Shown piece after piece: positions 16,169-25,621 of a stretch of DNA of 64,000 bases; position 1 is the first letter of the stretch; each line of letters opens with the position of its first letter. The stretch is taken from NCBI GenBank assembly GCA_011250595.1, contig JAANMP010000017.1:1-64000 (forward strand), written 5' to 3'. The notes under the pieces are model-generated. The model was given only the letters and a program-made list of their open reading frames with translations, made no database searches and was not told the origin of the DNA. Source of the stretch: Bacillus sp. MM2020_1. Lineage in GTDB: Bacteria; Bacillota; Bacilli; Bacillales; Cytobacillaceae. The position numbers were made by a program, and so were the translations under genes.

Positions 16169-16288
16169 CTGCCGAAAATTTTAAACCTCGTTTTCCAAAG
16201 ATATTAAACTCTCCCCTATTCTAAATTTGTTAAAGTTAAAACCAGATAAAGCAATAAAATCAAAGCCAATTGATAGGAGGTTAAGAGC

Positions 16289-17266
16289 TTGCAAGAAATA
16301 GTAAATGTCCAAAAAGAACCAGCTATACAGATCCATGCGGAAAAGAAAGCAGCATCAAAACTGAAAAACAATCTCGAATATATCAAGAAAAATTACCATC
16401 TTTATTTACTTGTTGCGCCAGCGGTTATTCTAACAATCATTTTTAAATATATACCGATGTATGGAGCGATTATTGCTTTTAAAGATTTTAGTACCATCAA
16501 AGGTATTTTAGGAAGTGATTGGGTCGGTTTTGATAATTTCACTAAATTCTTATCTTCACCGAACTTTGCAGACATCTTTATGAATACGCTTAAACTTAGT
16601 TTTTTTGGATTAATCGTAGGGTTTCCAGTCCCAATCATCCTTTCACTAATGCTGAATCAATTACGCAGAGCAGCCATTAAAAAAAATATTCAACTTGTGC
16701 TTTATGCACCAAATTTTATTTCGGTAGTTGTTATCGTTGGTATGGTATTTATTTTCTTATCACCAACAGGTCCTATCAATCAACTGGTTAGCTTTATAAC
16801 AGGAAAGCCGCTTATGTTTATGTCAAATCCAGATTACTTCCGATCGATCTATATTATCTCTGGTATATGGCAGGCAGCAGGGTGGTCATCGATTATCTAC
16901 GTTGCCGCTTTAGCGAATGTTGACCCTGAATTGCACAATGCAGCAACGATTGATGGAGCAAATATTCTCCAAAGAATGATCCATATTGATTTACCGACAC
17001 TGAAACCATTAATGGCCGTCACCTTTATTTTGGCTGCTGGAGGGATCATGTCGATTGGATTTGAAAAAGCTTATTTAATGCAAACCTCCATGAATTTACC
17101 TTCATCTGAAATCCTGCCAACTTATGTATATAAGGTAGGTTTGCAGTCAGGTGACTATGCTTATTCAACAGCAGTTGGCCTATTTAATTCAGTCATAAAC
17201 GTAATTCTATTAATTGTTGTAAATAAAATTGTCAAGAAATTAAACGAAGGAGAAGGTTTATATTAA
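16289..17266 (+). CDS. ABC oligosaccharide permease, LplB/YteP type
   Basis: 325 aa with an N-terminal cytoplasmic tail and six membrane spans. Characteristic LplB-type features are YIPMYGAIIAFKDF near residue 57, the EAA-type loop with a variant first residue (NAATIDGANILQRMIHIDLP), and EILPTYVYKVGL near the end. TTG is the start: TAGGAGG lies eight bases upstream and no nearby ATG has a ribosome site. It is the first gene of a transporter operon with an LplC-type permease and a lipoprotein. The group usually imports oligosaccharides and borrows the MsmX ATPase. Confidence 0.93.
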   Translation: MQEIVNVQKEPAIQIHAEKKAASKLKNNLEYIKKNYHLYLLVAPAVILTIIFKYIPMYGAIIAFKDFSTIKGILGSDWVGFDNFTKFLSSPNFADIFMNTLKLSFFGLIVGFPVPIILSLMLNQLRRAAIKKNIQLVLYAPNFISVVVIVGMVFIFLSPTGPINQLVSFITGKPLMFMSNPDYFRSIYIISGIWQAAGWSSIIYVAALANVDPELHNAATIDGANILQRMIHIDLPTLKPLMAVTFILAAGGIMSIGFEKAYLMQTSMNLPSSEILPTYVYKVGLQSGDYAYSTAVGLFNSVINVILLIVVNKIVKKLNEGEGLY

Positions 17267-17284
17267 CAAAAAAGGAGTCTTGAT

Positions 17285-18166
17285 ATGAATATTAAGCACA
17301 CCCGCATAGACCGAATCATATTAGGCTTTAATAATATCTTTCTATGCATCGCTGTATTAGTCGTGTTAGTTCCCTTGGTTTATGTAGTTCTAGCATCATT
17401 TATGGATCCTACCGTTCTATTAAACAAAGGGATTTCATTCAATTTTTCAGATTGGAGTTTTAAAGGATATCAGTTGATTTTATCCAATGATGCAATGGTG
17501 CGCGGCTTTATCAATTCCATTCTTTACTCGGTAGGATTTGCCGTTATCACTGTTGTCGTCTGTATTTTCGCTGCCTATCCGTTATCGGTAAATGGTTTTG
17601 TCGGGAAAAATTTCTTCATGACATTATTTATTATAACGATGTTCTTTGGCGGTGGGCTTATCCCAACTTACCTAGTAGTGAAAGACCTAGGAATGTTAAA
17701 CACCCCTTGGGCAATTTTAATACCGGGAGCAGTGAATGTATGGAATATTATCCTGGCAAGGACTTATTTTAAAAGCATTCCATACGAATTGCATGAAGCA
17801 GCAAAGGTTGATGGAGCCTCAGATCTATTAATCTTCTTTAAAATCGTACTGCCGCTCTCGAAACCAATCATCTTCGTTTTAGCGATGTATGCATTTGTTG
17901 GTCAATGGAACTCCTATTTTGATGCGATGATTTATCTCGAAGATCCAAAATTGCACCCATTACAATTAGTTTTAAGATCGATATTGATTCAAAACCAGGC
18001 TGGTCCTGGAATGATTAGTGATCAGCAGGCAATGGCTGAACTTAAAAAGCTCTCTGAAATGATTAAATACTCATCGATTGTCATTTCCAGTCTGCCGCTA
18101 ATGGTCATGTATCCATTCTTCCAAAAGTACTTCGAAAAAGGTGTCATGGCAGGTTCATTGAAATAA
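17285..18166 (+). CDS. ABC oligosaccharide permease, LplC/YtcP type
   Basis: 293 aa, six spans. It has the LplC-type features FFGGGLIPTYLVVKDLGMLN, the EAA loop EAAKVDGASDLLIFFKIVLP, GQWNSYFDAMIYL, and the C-terminal FEKGVMAGSLK. It pairs with the preceding permease, from which it is separated by 18 bases containing AAGGAG. It is closely similar in layout to the LplC-type permease of the LacI-controlled locus at 30.7 kb, showing that the two transporters are paralogous. Confidence 0.95.
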   Translation: MNIKHTRIDRIILGFNNIFLCIAVLVVLVPLVYVVLASFMDPTVLLNKGISFNFSDWSFKGYQLILSNDAMVRGFINSILYSVGFAVITVVVCIFAAYPLSVNGFVGKNFFMTLFIITMFFGGGLIPTYLVVKDLGMLNTPWAILIPGAVNVWNIILARTYFKSIPYELHEAAKVDGASDLLIFFKIVLPLSKPIIFVLAMYAFVGQWNSYFDAMIYLEDPKLHPLQLVLRSILIQNQAGPGMISDQQAMAELKKLSEMIKYSSIVISSLPLMVMYPFFQKYFEKGVMAGSLK

Positions 18167-18223
18167 TGAGCCGCTAGTATAGAAACATGTAAATGCGTAT
18201 AACAACACTTAGGAGGCTATTTA

Positions 18224-19840
18224 ATGAAAAATGTAAAAAGAGTACTAGCTGTATCACTTGCATCAGTATTACTAGTTTCAGGCTGCAGTAACGCTAGCAA
18301 AAGTGAAACAGCATCATCAAAAGAATATAAATTAAAGAATGTATCATTTCCTTTAAAGGAAAAAGTGACATTGAATTTTATGACACAAAGCTCGCCATTA
18401 GCTCCAGCTGATCCTAATAAAAAATTAATTTATAAGCGTTTGGAAGATCAGACGGGTGTTCATATTAAGTGGAAAAACTATACCTCTGATGCTTTTATTG
18501 AAAAAAGAAACCTGGCAATGGCTAGCGGCGATTTGCCAGATGCCATCCTGGATGCCGGTTTTAATGACCATGATCTATTGAAACTAGCAAAAGATGGGGC
18601 GATTATTCCAGTTGAAGATTTAATTGAGAAGAACATGCCTAACTTACAAAAGGTTCTAGAGGCTGCCCCTGAATATAAAGCAATGATGACGGCACCTGAT
18701 GGACATATCTATTCCTTCCCATGGATTGAGGAGTTAGGTTCAGGAAAAGAAAGTATTCACTCGGTTGATGATTTCCCATGGATCAATGTGGAATGGTTAA
18801 ACAAACTAGGTTTAAAAATGCCGACAACAACCGAAGAATTAAAGCAAGTATTGATTGCTTTTAAAACAAAAGATCCAAATGGCAACGGCAAAGCGGATGA
18901 AATCCCAATGTCGTTTATCGGGAAGCAAGCAGGCGGGGAAGACCTGGCATTCTTATTTGGCTCATTTGGTCTAGGAGAAAACTGGGATCATACGGTTGTA
19001 AGCAATGATGGTAAAGTTACGTTTACAGCATCAGATGAAGGATATAAAGAGGGTATTAAATTTCTCAATGAGTTATATAAAGAAGGTCTAATCGATGTGG
19101 AAGCATTTGAACAAGATTGGAACACCTATTTATCTAAAGGTAAAGATAATCGTTATGGTTTATATTTCACTTGGGATAAAGCAAATATTACTGGTATGAA
19201 TGACAAATATGACCTAATGAAGCCGCTAGCTGGTCCAGATGGCAAAGTGAATGTAGCCAGAACGAATGGAATGGGATTTGATAGAGGCAGAATGGTTATC
19301 ACAAGTTCGGATAAGAACATTGAACTGACTGCAAAATGGATTGATCAATTATATGAACCAAAACAATCTGTTCAAGATAACTGGGGTACGTATGGTGATA
19401 AAACTCAACAAAATATTTTTGAATTAGATGAAGCAGCAGGAATGTTAAAACATTTACCTTTATCAGGTACAGCACCAGTGGAATTAAGACAAAAAACAAA
19501 TATCGGCGGACCATTAGCGATTTTAGATGAGTATTATGGAAAAGTTACAACAAAGCCAGATGATGCTGCATGGAGATTAGGATTAATGAAGGATGTTATG
19601 ACTCCTCATATGACTGCAGAAAATATTTATCCAAGAGTATTCTTCTCATTAGAAGATAGCGACAAGCTGACTACCATTGAAACAGATATGTTTGCTTATG
19701 TGATGAGAAAACGTGCGGAATGGATTCAAAATGGAAAAGTGGAAAAAGAGTGGGATGGATATTTGAAAGAATTAGACCATTTAGGTTTACAAGATTGGTT
19801 AAAAATTAAGCAAGAAGGATACGATAGAGCCACAAAATAA
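18224..19840 (+). CDS. oligosaccharide-binding lipoprotein, LplA/YtcQ type
   Basis: 538 aa. Lipoprotein signal with VLLVSGC, Cys21 being the lipid attachment site. The large binding fold includes an EF-hand-like calcium loop (KDPNGNGKADEIP, near residues 219-231) as in AlgQ-type binding proteins, and conserved PDGHIYSFPWIEE and EWIQNGKVEKEWDGYLKEL. Together with the two permeases it forms an importer for oligosaccharides, by context fructo-oligosaccharides cut by the GH32 gene downstream. A stable hairpin follows the stop codon and may reduce read-through, giving more binding protein than hydrolase. Confidence 0.94.
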   Translation: MKNVKRVLAVSLASVLLVSGCSNASKSETASSKEYKLKNVSFPLKEKVTLNFMTQSSPLAPADPNKKLIYKRLEDQTGVHIKWKNYTSDAFIEKRNLAMASGDLPDAILDAGFNDHDLLKLAKDGAIIPVEDLIEKNMPNLQKVLEAAPEYKAMMTAPDGHIYSFPWIEELGSGKESIHSVDDFPWINVEWLNKLGLKMPTTTEELKQVLIAFKTKDPNGNGKADEIPMSFIGKQAGGEDLAFLFGSFGLGENWDHTVVSNDGKVTFTASDEGYKEGIKFLNELYKEGLIDVEAFEQDWNTYLSKGKDNRYGLYFTWDKANITGMNDKYDLMKPLAGPDGKVNVARTNGMGFDRGRMVITSSDKNIELTAKWIDQLYEPKQSVQDNWGTYGDKTQQNIFELDEAAGMLKHLPLSGTAPVELRQKTNIGGPLAILDEYYGKVTTKPDDAAWRLGLMKDVMTPHMTAENIYPRVFFSLEDSDKLTTIETDMFAYVMRKRAEWIQNGKVEKEWDGYLKELDHLGLQDWLKIKQEGYDRATK

Positions 19841-19854
19841 TTGAATTTAATAAA

Positions 19855-19899
19855 TGGAATTGGGCTGTACAGTGCAAGCAATCGTACAGCCTAATTCCA
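19855..19899 (+). terminator. stable intercistronic hairpin or attenuating terminator
   Basis: TGGAATTGGGCTGTAC pairs with GTACAGCCTAATTCCA over 16 positions (one G-U). The tail CTTTAATAG is only weakly T-rich, so it may protect the 3' end of the binding-protein message rather than end transcription fully. Confidence 0.6.
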
Positions 19900-20020
19900 C
19901 TTTAATAGTTTGATAGTAATTTTGTGAAAGCCACATTTGCCGGAAAGTCAGAGAAATCGGCCCTGCATAAGGTCAATGAAAGACAAATTTATTAGAAAAA
20001 ATAAAAAGGAGCGACAAATA

Positions 20021-21496
20021 ATGAAACAACTATATAAAGAAAAGCATCGCCCGCAATTTCATTTCTCACCAGAAGAAAAATGGATGAACGACCCAAACGG
20101 AATGGTCTTTTTTAATGATGAATATCACCTTTTTTACCAGTACCATCCCTTTGGTACAACTTGGGGACCGATGCACTGGGGCCATGCGGTTAGTAAAGAT
20201 TTAATTCATTGGGAACAGCTTCCGATTGGGCTGTATCCAGATGAGCATGGAGCGATTTTTTCTGGTAGTGCCGTAGTGGATTGGAATAACACATCAGGTT
20301 TTTTTCAGGATGGACCTGGGTTAGTGGCCATTTATACTAGTGCTGATAACTATCCAGATTCCGACAGACCACGCCAGCGCCAAAGTCTTGCTTATAGCAA
20401 TGATAACGGAAGAACGTGGATTAAATACGAGGGAAATCCAGTCCTCTCTGATGTCAATATAACCGATTATCGCGATCCCAAGGTTTTTTGGCATGATAAG
20501 ACGAATAAATGGGTGATGGTATTAGCTACTGAACAATCCGTTACCATTTATACATCGGCTAACCTAAAAGATTGGGAGTTTGCTAGTGAATTTGGAAATA
20601 AAGCTGGGTCACATGACGGCGTTTGGGAATGCCCTGACCTGTTTCAATTGCCAGTAGATGGTGATGAAAACATCCAAAAATGGGTCATGTTTGTCAGCAT
20701 TGGTGATAATCATGATTTCAAAGAAGGTTCAAGAACACAATATTTTATAGGTGATTTTGACGGAACAACCTTTGTAAATGAAAATACTGATGAAACCATT
20801 CTTTGGATGGATCATGGCAGGGACAATTATGCAGGCGTAAGCTGGTCTGATATCCCATCTAAAGATGGAAGAAGAATTTATATTGGATGGATGAGTAATT
20901 GGCGGTACGCGAATCAAGTACCAACTGAAGAATGGCGAAGCGCAATGACCTTGCCAAGAGAATTATCGTTAGAAACTAGTGAGGCTGGAGTTCGCTTGGT
21001 CCAAAAAGTGGTATCGGAAATCGATTCCATTCGAAAAGGTTCAGAAGTTTACCAGGATTTAACGATTCAATCAAGTCATCCAACTTTTAAAATGCTAAGT
21101 CCATTAATGGAAATAAATATGGAATTTGAAAAACAAACTTCAACTTCCTTTGGTATCGTTTTACAAAGTTCTGAAGATGAAAAGACAGTGATTCGTTATG
21201 ATGTGGAAATCGAAAGGTTATATGTTGACCGTACTGAAGCTGGTGTTAATAGTTTTTCAGAATCATTCGCAGCTGTCCAAGAAGCTGCTCTGAAGATGGA
21301 AGATGACAGAATCAAGCTGCAAATCTTTACTGATGCTTCTTCCATAGAGGTAATTGCAAATGATGGTAAGGCAGTATTTACTAGCTTAATCTTTCCAAAC
21401 CAGCCTTATGAGAAAGTTATTCTGTTTTCAAATGACGGAAAGACCGGGGTTTCTTCACTAAAACTAACGGAACTGGCTTCCATTTGGGGTAAGTAA
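20021..21496 (+). CDS. cytoplasmic GH32 beta-fructosidase
   Basis: 491 aa without a signal peptide, so intracellular. All three catalytic carboxylates are present: nucleophile Asp24 in WMNDPNG, transition-state Asp152 in YRDPKVFW, and acid/base Glu203 in VWECPDLF. A beta-sandwich domain fills the C-terminal third (VIRYDVEIERLYVDRT, IEVIANDGKAVFTSLIF). The catalytic half is closest in look to secreted SacC-type levanases rather than to sucrose-6-phosphate hydrolases. It probably trims imported fructo-oligosaccharides or sucrose to fructose. The ATG was chosen for AAAGGAG at proper distance; the open frame extends upstream without another ribosome site. A paralogue lies at 34.4 kb, with catalytic residues at the same spacing. 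Confidence 0.95.
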   Translation: MKQLYKEKHRPQFHFSPEEKWMNDPNGMVFFNDEYHLFYQYHPFGTTWGPMHWGHAVSKDLIHWEQLPIGLYPDEHGAIFSGSAVVDWNNTSGFFQDGPGLVAIYTSADNYPDSDRPRQRQSLAYSNDNGRTWIKYEGNPVLSDVNITDYRDPKVFWHDKTNKWVMVLATEQSVTIYTSANLKDWEFASEFGNKAGSHDGVWECPDLFQLPVDGDENIQKWVMFVSIGDNHDFKEGSRTQYFIGDFDGTTFVNENTDETILWMDHGRDNYAGVSWSDIPSKDGRRIYIGWMSNWRYANQVPTEEWRSAMTLPRELSLETSEAGVRLVQKVVSEIDSIRKGSEVYQDLTIQSSHPTFKMLSPLMEINMEFEKQTSTSFGIVLQSSEDEKTVIRYDVEIERLYVDRTEAGVNSFSESFAAVQEAALKMEDDRIKLQIFTDASSIEVIANDGKAVFTSLIFPNQPYEKVILFSNDGKTGVSSLKLTELASIWGK

Positions 21497-21510
21497 TTTA
21501 ATTTTTCGGC

Positions 21511-21544
21511 AGAGCTCTAATCCAAGATTGGAGCTTTGTTTTTG
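21511..21544 (+). terminator. terminator after GH32 gene
   Basis: AGAGCTCTAATC and GATTGGAGCTTT pair around CAA with G-U pairs, followed by TGTTTTT. Confidence 0.65.
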
Positions 21545-21592
21545 CAGGGATATAGTTTTTAAACGACACAATGAAAAGGACGGTTAAATTCA

Positions 21593-22579
21593 ATGAATAC
21601 GAAATCATCAGTCATTTGTATCGGAGAATTGTTAATCGATTTTTTCTGTACCGATGTGGATATAGATTTAATCGAAGGTCAAAAGTTTGAAAAACAGGCT
21701 GGGGGAGCCCCTGCGAATGTGTGTGCAGCGATTGTGAAACTGGGGGGCAATGCCTTATTCAGTGGAAAAGTTGGCAATGATCCGTTTGGGCATTTTTTAA
21801 AAAATACATTAGATGAAGTGAATGTTGATACCTCCATGCTTGTGCTCGATGATGAGCATCCAACAACATTAGCATTTGTTTCGTTAAAAATAAATGGGGA
21901 AAGGGATTTTGTTTTTAACCGTGGCGCAGATGCTTTCTTAACGGAGAACGATCTGGATAAAGAAAGAATAATGGAATCTAGTATTCTACATTTTGGCTCA
22001 GCGACTGCTTTATTGGATGATCCATTTCAAACCACTTATTTAAATTTAATGCAGGATGCTAAAAATAAGGGAAAATTTATCTCATTTGACCCTAACTTTA
22101 GACATGACCTTTGGAAAGGAAGAAGAGAACAATTTGTAAAGTTGGTAAGAAAGGGAATCGCGATCGCTGATTTTGTCAAAGTCAGTGATGATGAATTAAA
22201 GATTATCTCAGGAGTAGATAATTTAACAGAAGGAATCGCTGCCCTTCATCAAATAGGGGCAAAAGCAGTAGCCGTTACGTTAGGGAAAGAAGGGACATTG
22301 ATTTCAAATGACCATCACATCGAAACCATCCCTAGTATTGTAGTTGATGCAATCGATTCTACCGGTGCCGGGGATGCTTTCGTTGGAGCAACGCTTTACC
22401 AGCTAGCGAAAGCAGAAGAGCCGAAAAGTGCTTTAGAAGACTTCGCACACCTAAAACAAATCATTTCATTTAGTAATAAAGTGGGAGCGATGGTCTGCAC
22501 GAAAGTAGGGGCCATTTCTGCCCTGCCTACCCAAGTGGAAATAAACAGTTTTAAAGATACACTGATTAAAAGTCTTTAA
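21593..22579 (+). CDS. PfkB-family fructokinase
   Basis: 328-aa ribokinase-fold sugar kinase expected to make fructose-6-phosphate from the fructose released by the neighbouring GH32 enzyme. Visible motifs are [10 protein letters not shown] at the N-terminus, the substrate loop [10 protein letters not shown] (near residues 38-47), [10 protein letters not shown], and the C-terminal [11 protein letters not shown] with the catalytic Asp and anion hole. Homologous to, but clearly diverged from, the second fructokinase at 33.4 kb. It follows the GH32 gene by about 95 bases and lies in the same direction as the Gfo/Idh gene downstream. Confidence 0.93.
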   Translation: MNTKSSVICIGELLIDFFCTDVDIDLIEGQKFEKQAGGAPANVCAAIVKLGGNALFSGKVGNDPFGHFLKNTLDEVNVDTSMLVLDDEHPTTLAFVSLKINGERDFVFNRGADAFLTENDLDKERIMESSILHFGSATALLDDPFQTTYLNLMQDAKNKGKFISFDPNFRHDLWKGRREQFVKLVRKGIAIADFVKVSDDELKIISGVDNLTEGIAALHQIGAKAVAVTLGKEGTLISNDHHIETIPSIVVDAIDSTGAGDAFVGATLYQLAKAEEPKSALEDFAHLKQIISFSNKVGAMVCTKVGAISALPTQVEINSFKDTLIKSL

Positions 22580-22616
22580 GTCAGGCCCATTTAATAAGTT
22601 TAAGGGAGAGTGTCTA

Positions 22617-23729
22617 ATGAAACTAGGTTTTATTGGTTGTGGTGTTATTGCGATGGCACATGTTGAAGGGTTGAAAGAGTTAAAAAGAAACGGGATCGAA
22701 ACATTTGAATTGTCAGCGGTTTGTGATATTCAGCAGGAAAGGGCTGAGCAGTTTGCCTCAGAGGTGGAAAAGCGGTTAGGCAACCGTCCTGCAGTCTATA
22801 CGGAATATCGTTTGATGTTGGAAAAAGAACAATTAGATGCCGTATCCATCCTGATCAATCATGATTTGCATCATATAGTAGCAGAAGATTGCTTTGCAGC
22901 AGGGCTTCATGTACAAATGCAAAAGCCGCTTTCCATTTCCCCGTCTTTCGGCCGGAAAATGATCGCTGATGCAAAAAAGTATAATAGAGTCTTAACATTA
23001 TCCGAACCCAGCGTATTAGGGGCAGAAAATGTTGCAATTGCTGAGGCAGTAAAAGAAGGTCTGATTGGTCGCGTATCTTTCATAATTGATTATGCAACTG
23101 TTACATTGAATCGCGGATTTTTCGCCAGTACGCCATGGCGTCATATGAAAGGTCAAGCAGGGGCGGGCTGGATCAATGATCATGGAGTTCATAGAACTCA
23201 CTTTTTTACTGAGATTAATGGTTCGATTGATGAAGTTTTTGCCTATACGGAAATTTTTGAAAAAGAATTAAGTAATGGGAATGTAACGATCAAACCTACG
23301 GGAGAAGACACGGCCGTTACAGTCTTCAAGTTTACAAATGGAGGACTCGGTCATTGGATGTGTGCTACATCAGCCCATGGTGAAGGGACCGGAGGTGTGT
23401 GGATTTATGGAAGTAAGGGATGCCTTCGCCCCGGGCTTCATGCAACTCTTGAAGATGGGAAAAAAATTCTGATTCCGGAATTGATTGAGCGGTTTGCCCC
23501 GAATATCGTTGAACATCCATTCGCTCATTCCTATGTAGAATTATGGGAAGCCATTGCTGAAAATAAAACACCTATTTCGAGTGCGATGAGAGGCCTGGAA
23601 GCATTAGGAGTTGTATTTGCTGCTCTTGAATCTGCAACAATCGGCCAGCCTGTTAAAGTTCAAGACATACTAAATGGGAAAAAACATGCCTATGAAGATA
23701 CCGTTCTGGATGAGATGAAATCAATCTGA
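22617..23729 (+). CDS. Gfo/Idh/MocA family oxidoreductase
   Basis: 370 aa. N-terminal Rossmann fold with LGFIGCGVIAMAHVEGL; the second conserved motif is QKPLS (normally EKP, here with Gln in the first position: VQMQKPLSIS). The C-terminal Gfo/Idh domain includes GAGWINDHGVHRTHFF, the His-bearing helix of the active site. Members oxidise or reduce sugars and cyclitols with NAD(P). It closes the fructan locus, 37 bases after the fructokinase, but its substrate is unknown; no equivalent is present in the parallel locus at 29-36 kb. Confidence 0.85.
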   Translation: MKLGFIGCGVIAMAHVEGLKELKRNGIETFELSAVCDIQQERAEQFASEVEKRLGNRPAVYTEYRLMLEKEQLDAVSILINHDLHHIVAEDCFAAGLHVQMQKPLSISPSFGRKMIADAKKYNRVLTLSEPSVLGAENVAIAEAVKEGLIGRVSFIIDYATVTLNRGFFASTPWRHMKGQAGAGWINDHGVHRTHFFTEINGSIDEVFAYTEIFEKELSNGNVTIKPTGEDTAVTVFKFTNGGLGHWMCATSAHGEGTGGVWIYGSKGCLRPGLHATLEDGKKILIPELIERFAPNIVEHPFAHSYVELWEAIAENKTPISSAMRGLEALGVVFAALESATIGQPVKVQDILNGKKHAYEDTVLDEMKSI

Positions 23730-23782
23730 ACACCGGAACTTAAAGGATTGAGATAAAAGAAATAGGTTAGTAAATTAGGTAC

Positions 23783-23813
23783 AGCCCTTTCTTAATTAAA
23801 GGAGGGCTTTTCA
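23783..23813 (+). terminator. terminator of the first fructan locus
   Basis: AGCCCTTT pairs with AAAGGAGGGCT (two unpaired bases), followed by TTTTC. Confidence 0.6.
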
Positions 23814-23851
23814 CTTTAGTTTTATGAACTATAGGAAGGAGAAGTAGATAC

Positions 23852-25621
23852 ATGCATAGTTTACGTTGGGTATGGGGGTATATGCGGAATTACCGAGTTA
23901 AATTATTCTTTGGTCTTTCTCTCGTTCTAGTTGTTTCGTTACTAAATATGTTTAATCCCTATATTGCAGGTAAAATCATCGATAAGGTCATTTATGGACA
24001 TCAGAATGATTTATTATGGCCCTTTTTGGAAGTCATGATTGGAGTGACTCTGGTCAAAACCGTCATTCGTTATAGGTATCAATTAATGTTTGAGCGGATT
24101 TCGCAAAATGTAATATTTACGATAAGGGAAGAGTTGTATACTCGTCTTCATCAATTGGATTTTAGTTTTTATGATCGAACCAAAACAGGAGATGTCATGG
24201 CCCGGATGACTGGCGATTTGGAAGCAGTCAGGCATTTTACTGCGTGGGCTATTTATATTATTTTTGAAAATGTTACCATTTTACTGTTTGCCATTGGGTT
24301 TATGTTCTATATTCATCCTCCTTTAGCTTTGGCTATGCTTGCCGTAACACCGATTATTGGTTTCCTTGCATTTCGTTTAACGTCTACTGTTAAGCCCACT
24401 TTTTCTGCGATTCGGGAACAGTTTGCCCGGCTTAATTCAGTGGTGCAGGAAAATATCAGCGGCAATCGCGTGGTTAAAGCCTTTGCGAAGGAAGACTATG
24501 AAATCGAAAAATTTTCTGTAGAAAATGCTGCTTTCAAAGAAAAGAATCTTCACTCGGCAAGAGTATGGGAGAAGTACTTGCCCGTACTGGACTCTCTTGC
24601 AGGGGTATTAACGGTGGTTATGATCGTAGTTGGCGGGATTATGGTAATCAATGATTCTATTTCTCTTGGAGAATTAGTCACGTTTAATTCCTTGATATGG
24701 GCGCTAAATAATCCGATGCGTATGGCCGGCTGGTTGATAAATGATGTCCAGCGGTTTATTGCTTCTGCTGAAAAAGTGGAAGAATTGTTAAATGAAGAAC
24801 CGAAAATCACCAATGCTGTCAATAAAAAGAACGTGGAAAACTTCAAAGGGATCGTTGATTTCAAACAAGTCTCCTTTAGTTATGGTGAAGAGTCGGTGTT
24901 GAAGGATATTACCTTTAAAGTCATGCCGGGTCAAACGATTGGGATTATTGGGCCGACTGGTGCCGGAAAATCAACATTAGTGAATCTACTGAGCAGATTC
25001 TATGATACGGACAGTGGAGAAGTAAGCGTGGACGGAATCGATGTGAAGGAATGGGAAATCCACAAATTACGGGAAAGGATGGCCATGGTAATGCAGGATA
25101 TTTTTCTTTTTTCAGATACGATTGAGGGTAATATCGCTTATGGCAATCCTCAAGCGTCTATTGAATCCGTTCAGGCTGCTGCTAAAATGGCAGAGGCGCA
25201 CGATTTTATTACCGAGCTGCCTGATGGTTACGATACGATTGTTGGTGAACGGGGGGTAGGTCTTTCCGGGGGACAAAGGCAGCGGATTGCTTTAGCTCGG
25301 GCAATTCTGAAAGATCCATCGATTCTCATCCTTGATGATACAACCTCAAGTGTTGATATGGAAACCGAACTTCGTATTCAAAAAACGTTGAAGTCTATCC
25401 ATCAGGATAAAACCTGTTTCATTATTGCCCATCGGATTACATCTGTTAAAGAGGCGGATTTGATTCTTGTTATGGATAATGGAAGGATTATTGAAAGAGG
25501 GAAGCATGAAGAACTGCTTAAGAAAAAGGGCTACTACGCTAACGTGTTTAAAAATCAATATGGGAATTTTGAAGAACTGCACCATGGTAAGGAAGTGATC
25601 TATATCAATGGCACGAAATAA
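23852..25621 (+). CDS. ABC exporter subunit with degenerate ATP site
   Basis: 589-aa half-transporter: six membrane spans followed by an ATPase domain. Walker A is GPTGAGKST (near residue 370), the signature is canonical (LSGGQRQRIALARA), but Walker B ends ILILDDTTSSVD, with Asp where the catalytic Glu should be. That is the hallmark of the degenerate-site partner in heterodimeric exporters such as BmrCD and TM287/288. It overlaps the next gene, its complementary partner, by 14 bases. Substrate unknown (drug, lipid or peptide). The pair separates the two fructan loci and has no obvious link to them. Confidence 0.93.
   Translation: MHSLRWVWGYMRNYRVKLFFGLSLVLVVSLLNMFNPYIAGKIIDKVIYGHQNDLLWPFLEVMIGVTLVKTVIRYRYQLMFERISQNVIFTIREELYTRLHQLDFSFYDRTKTGDVMARMTGDLEAVRHFTAWAIYIIFENVTILLFAIGFMFYIHPPLALAMLAVTPIIGFLAFRLTSTVKPTFSAIREQFARLNSVVQENISGNRVVKAFAKEDYEIEKFSVENAAFKEKNLHSARVWEKYLPVLDSLAGVLTVVMIVVGGIMVINDSISLGELVTFNSLIWALNNPMRMAGWLINDVQRFIASAEKVEELLNEEPKITNAVNKKNVENFKGIVDFKQVSFSYGEESVLKDITFKVMPGQTIGIIGPTGAGKSTLVNLLSRFYDTDSGEVSVDGIDVKEWEIHKLRERMAMVMQDIFLFSDTIEGNIAYGNPQASIESVQAAAKMAEAHDFITELPDGYDTIVGERGVGLSGGQRQRIALARAILKDPSILILDDTTSSVDMETELRIQKTLKSIHQDKTCFIIAHRITSVKEADLILVMDNGRIIERGKHEELLKKKGYYANVFKNQYGNFEELHHGKEVIYINGTK

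Noticed and set aside
19937-20020. N-terminal extension of the first cytoplasmic GH32 enzyme
   Set aside because: The frame is open, but the only good ribosome site is AAAGGAG before the ATG at 20021, and the extension has no family similarity or signal peptide.
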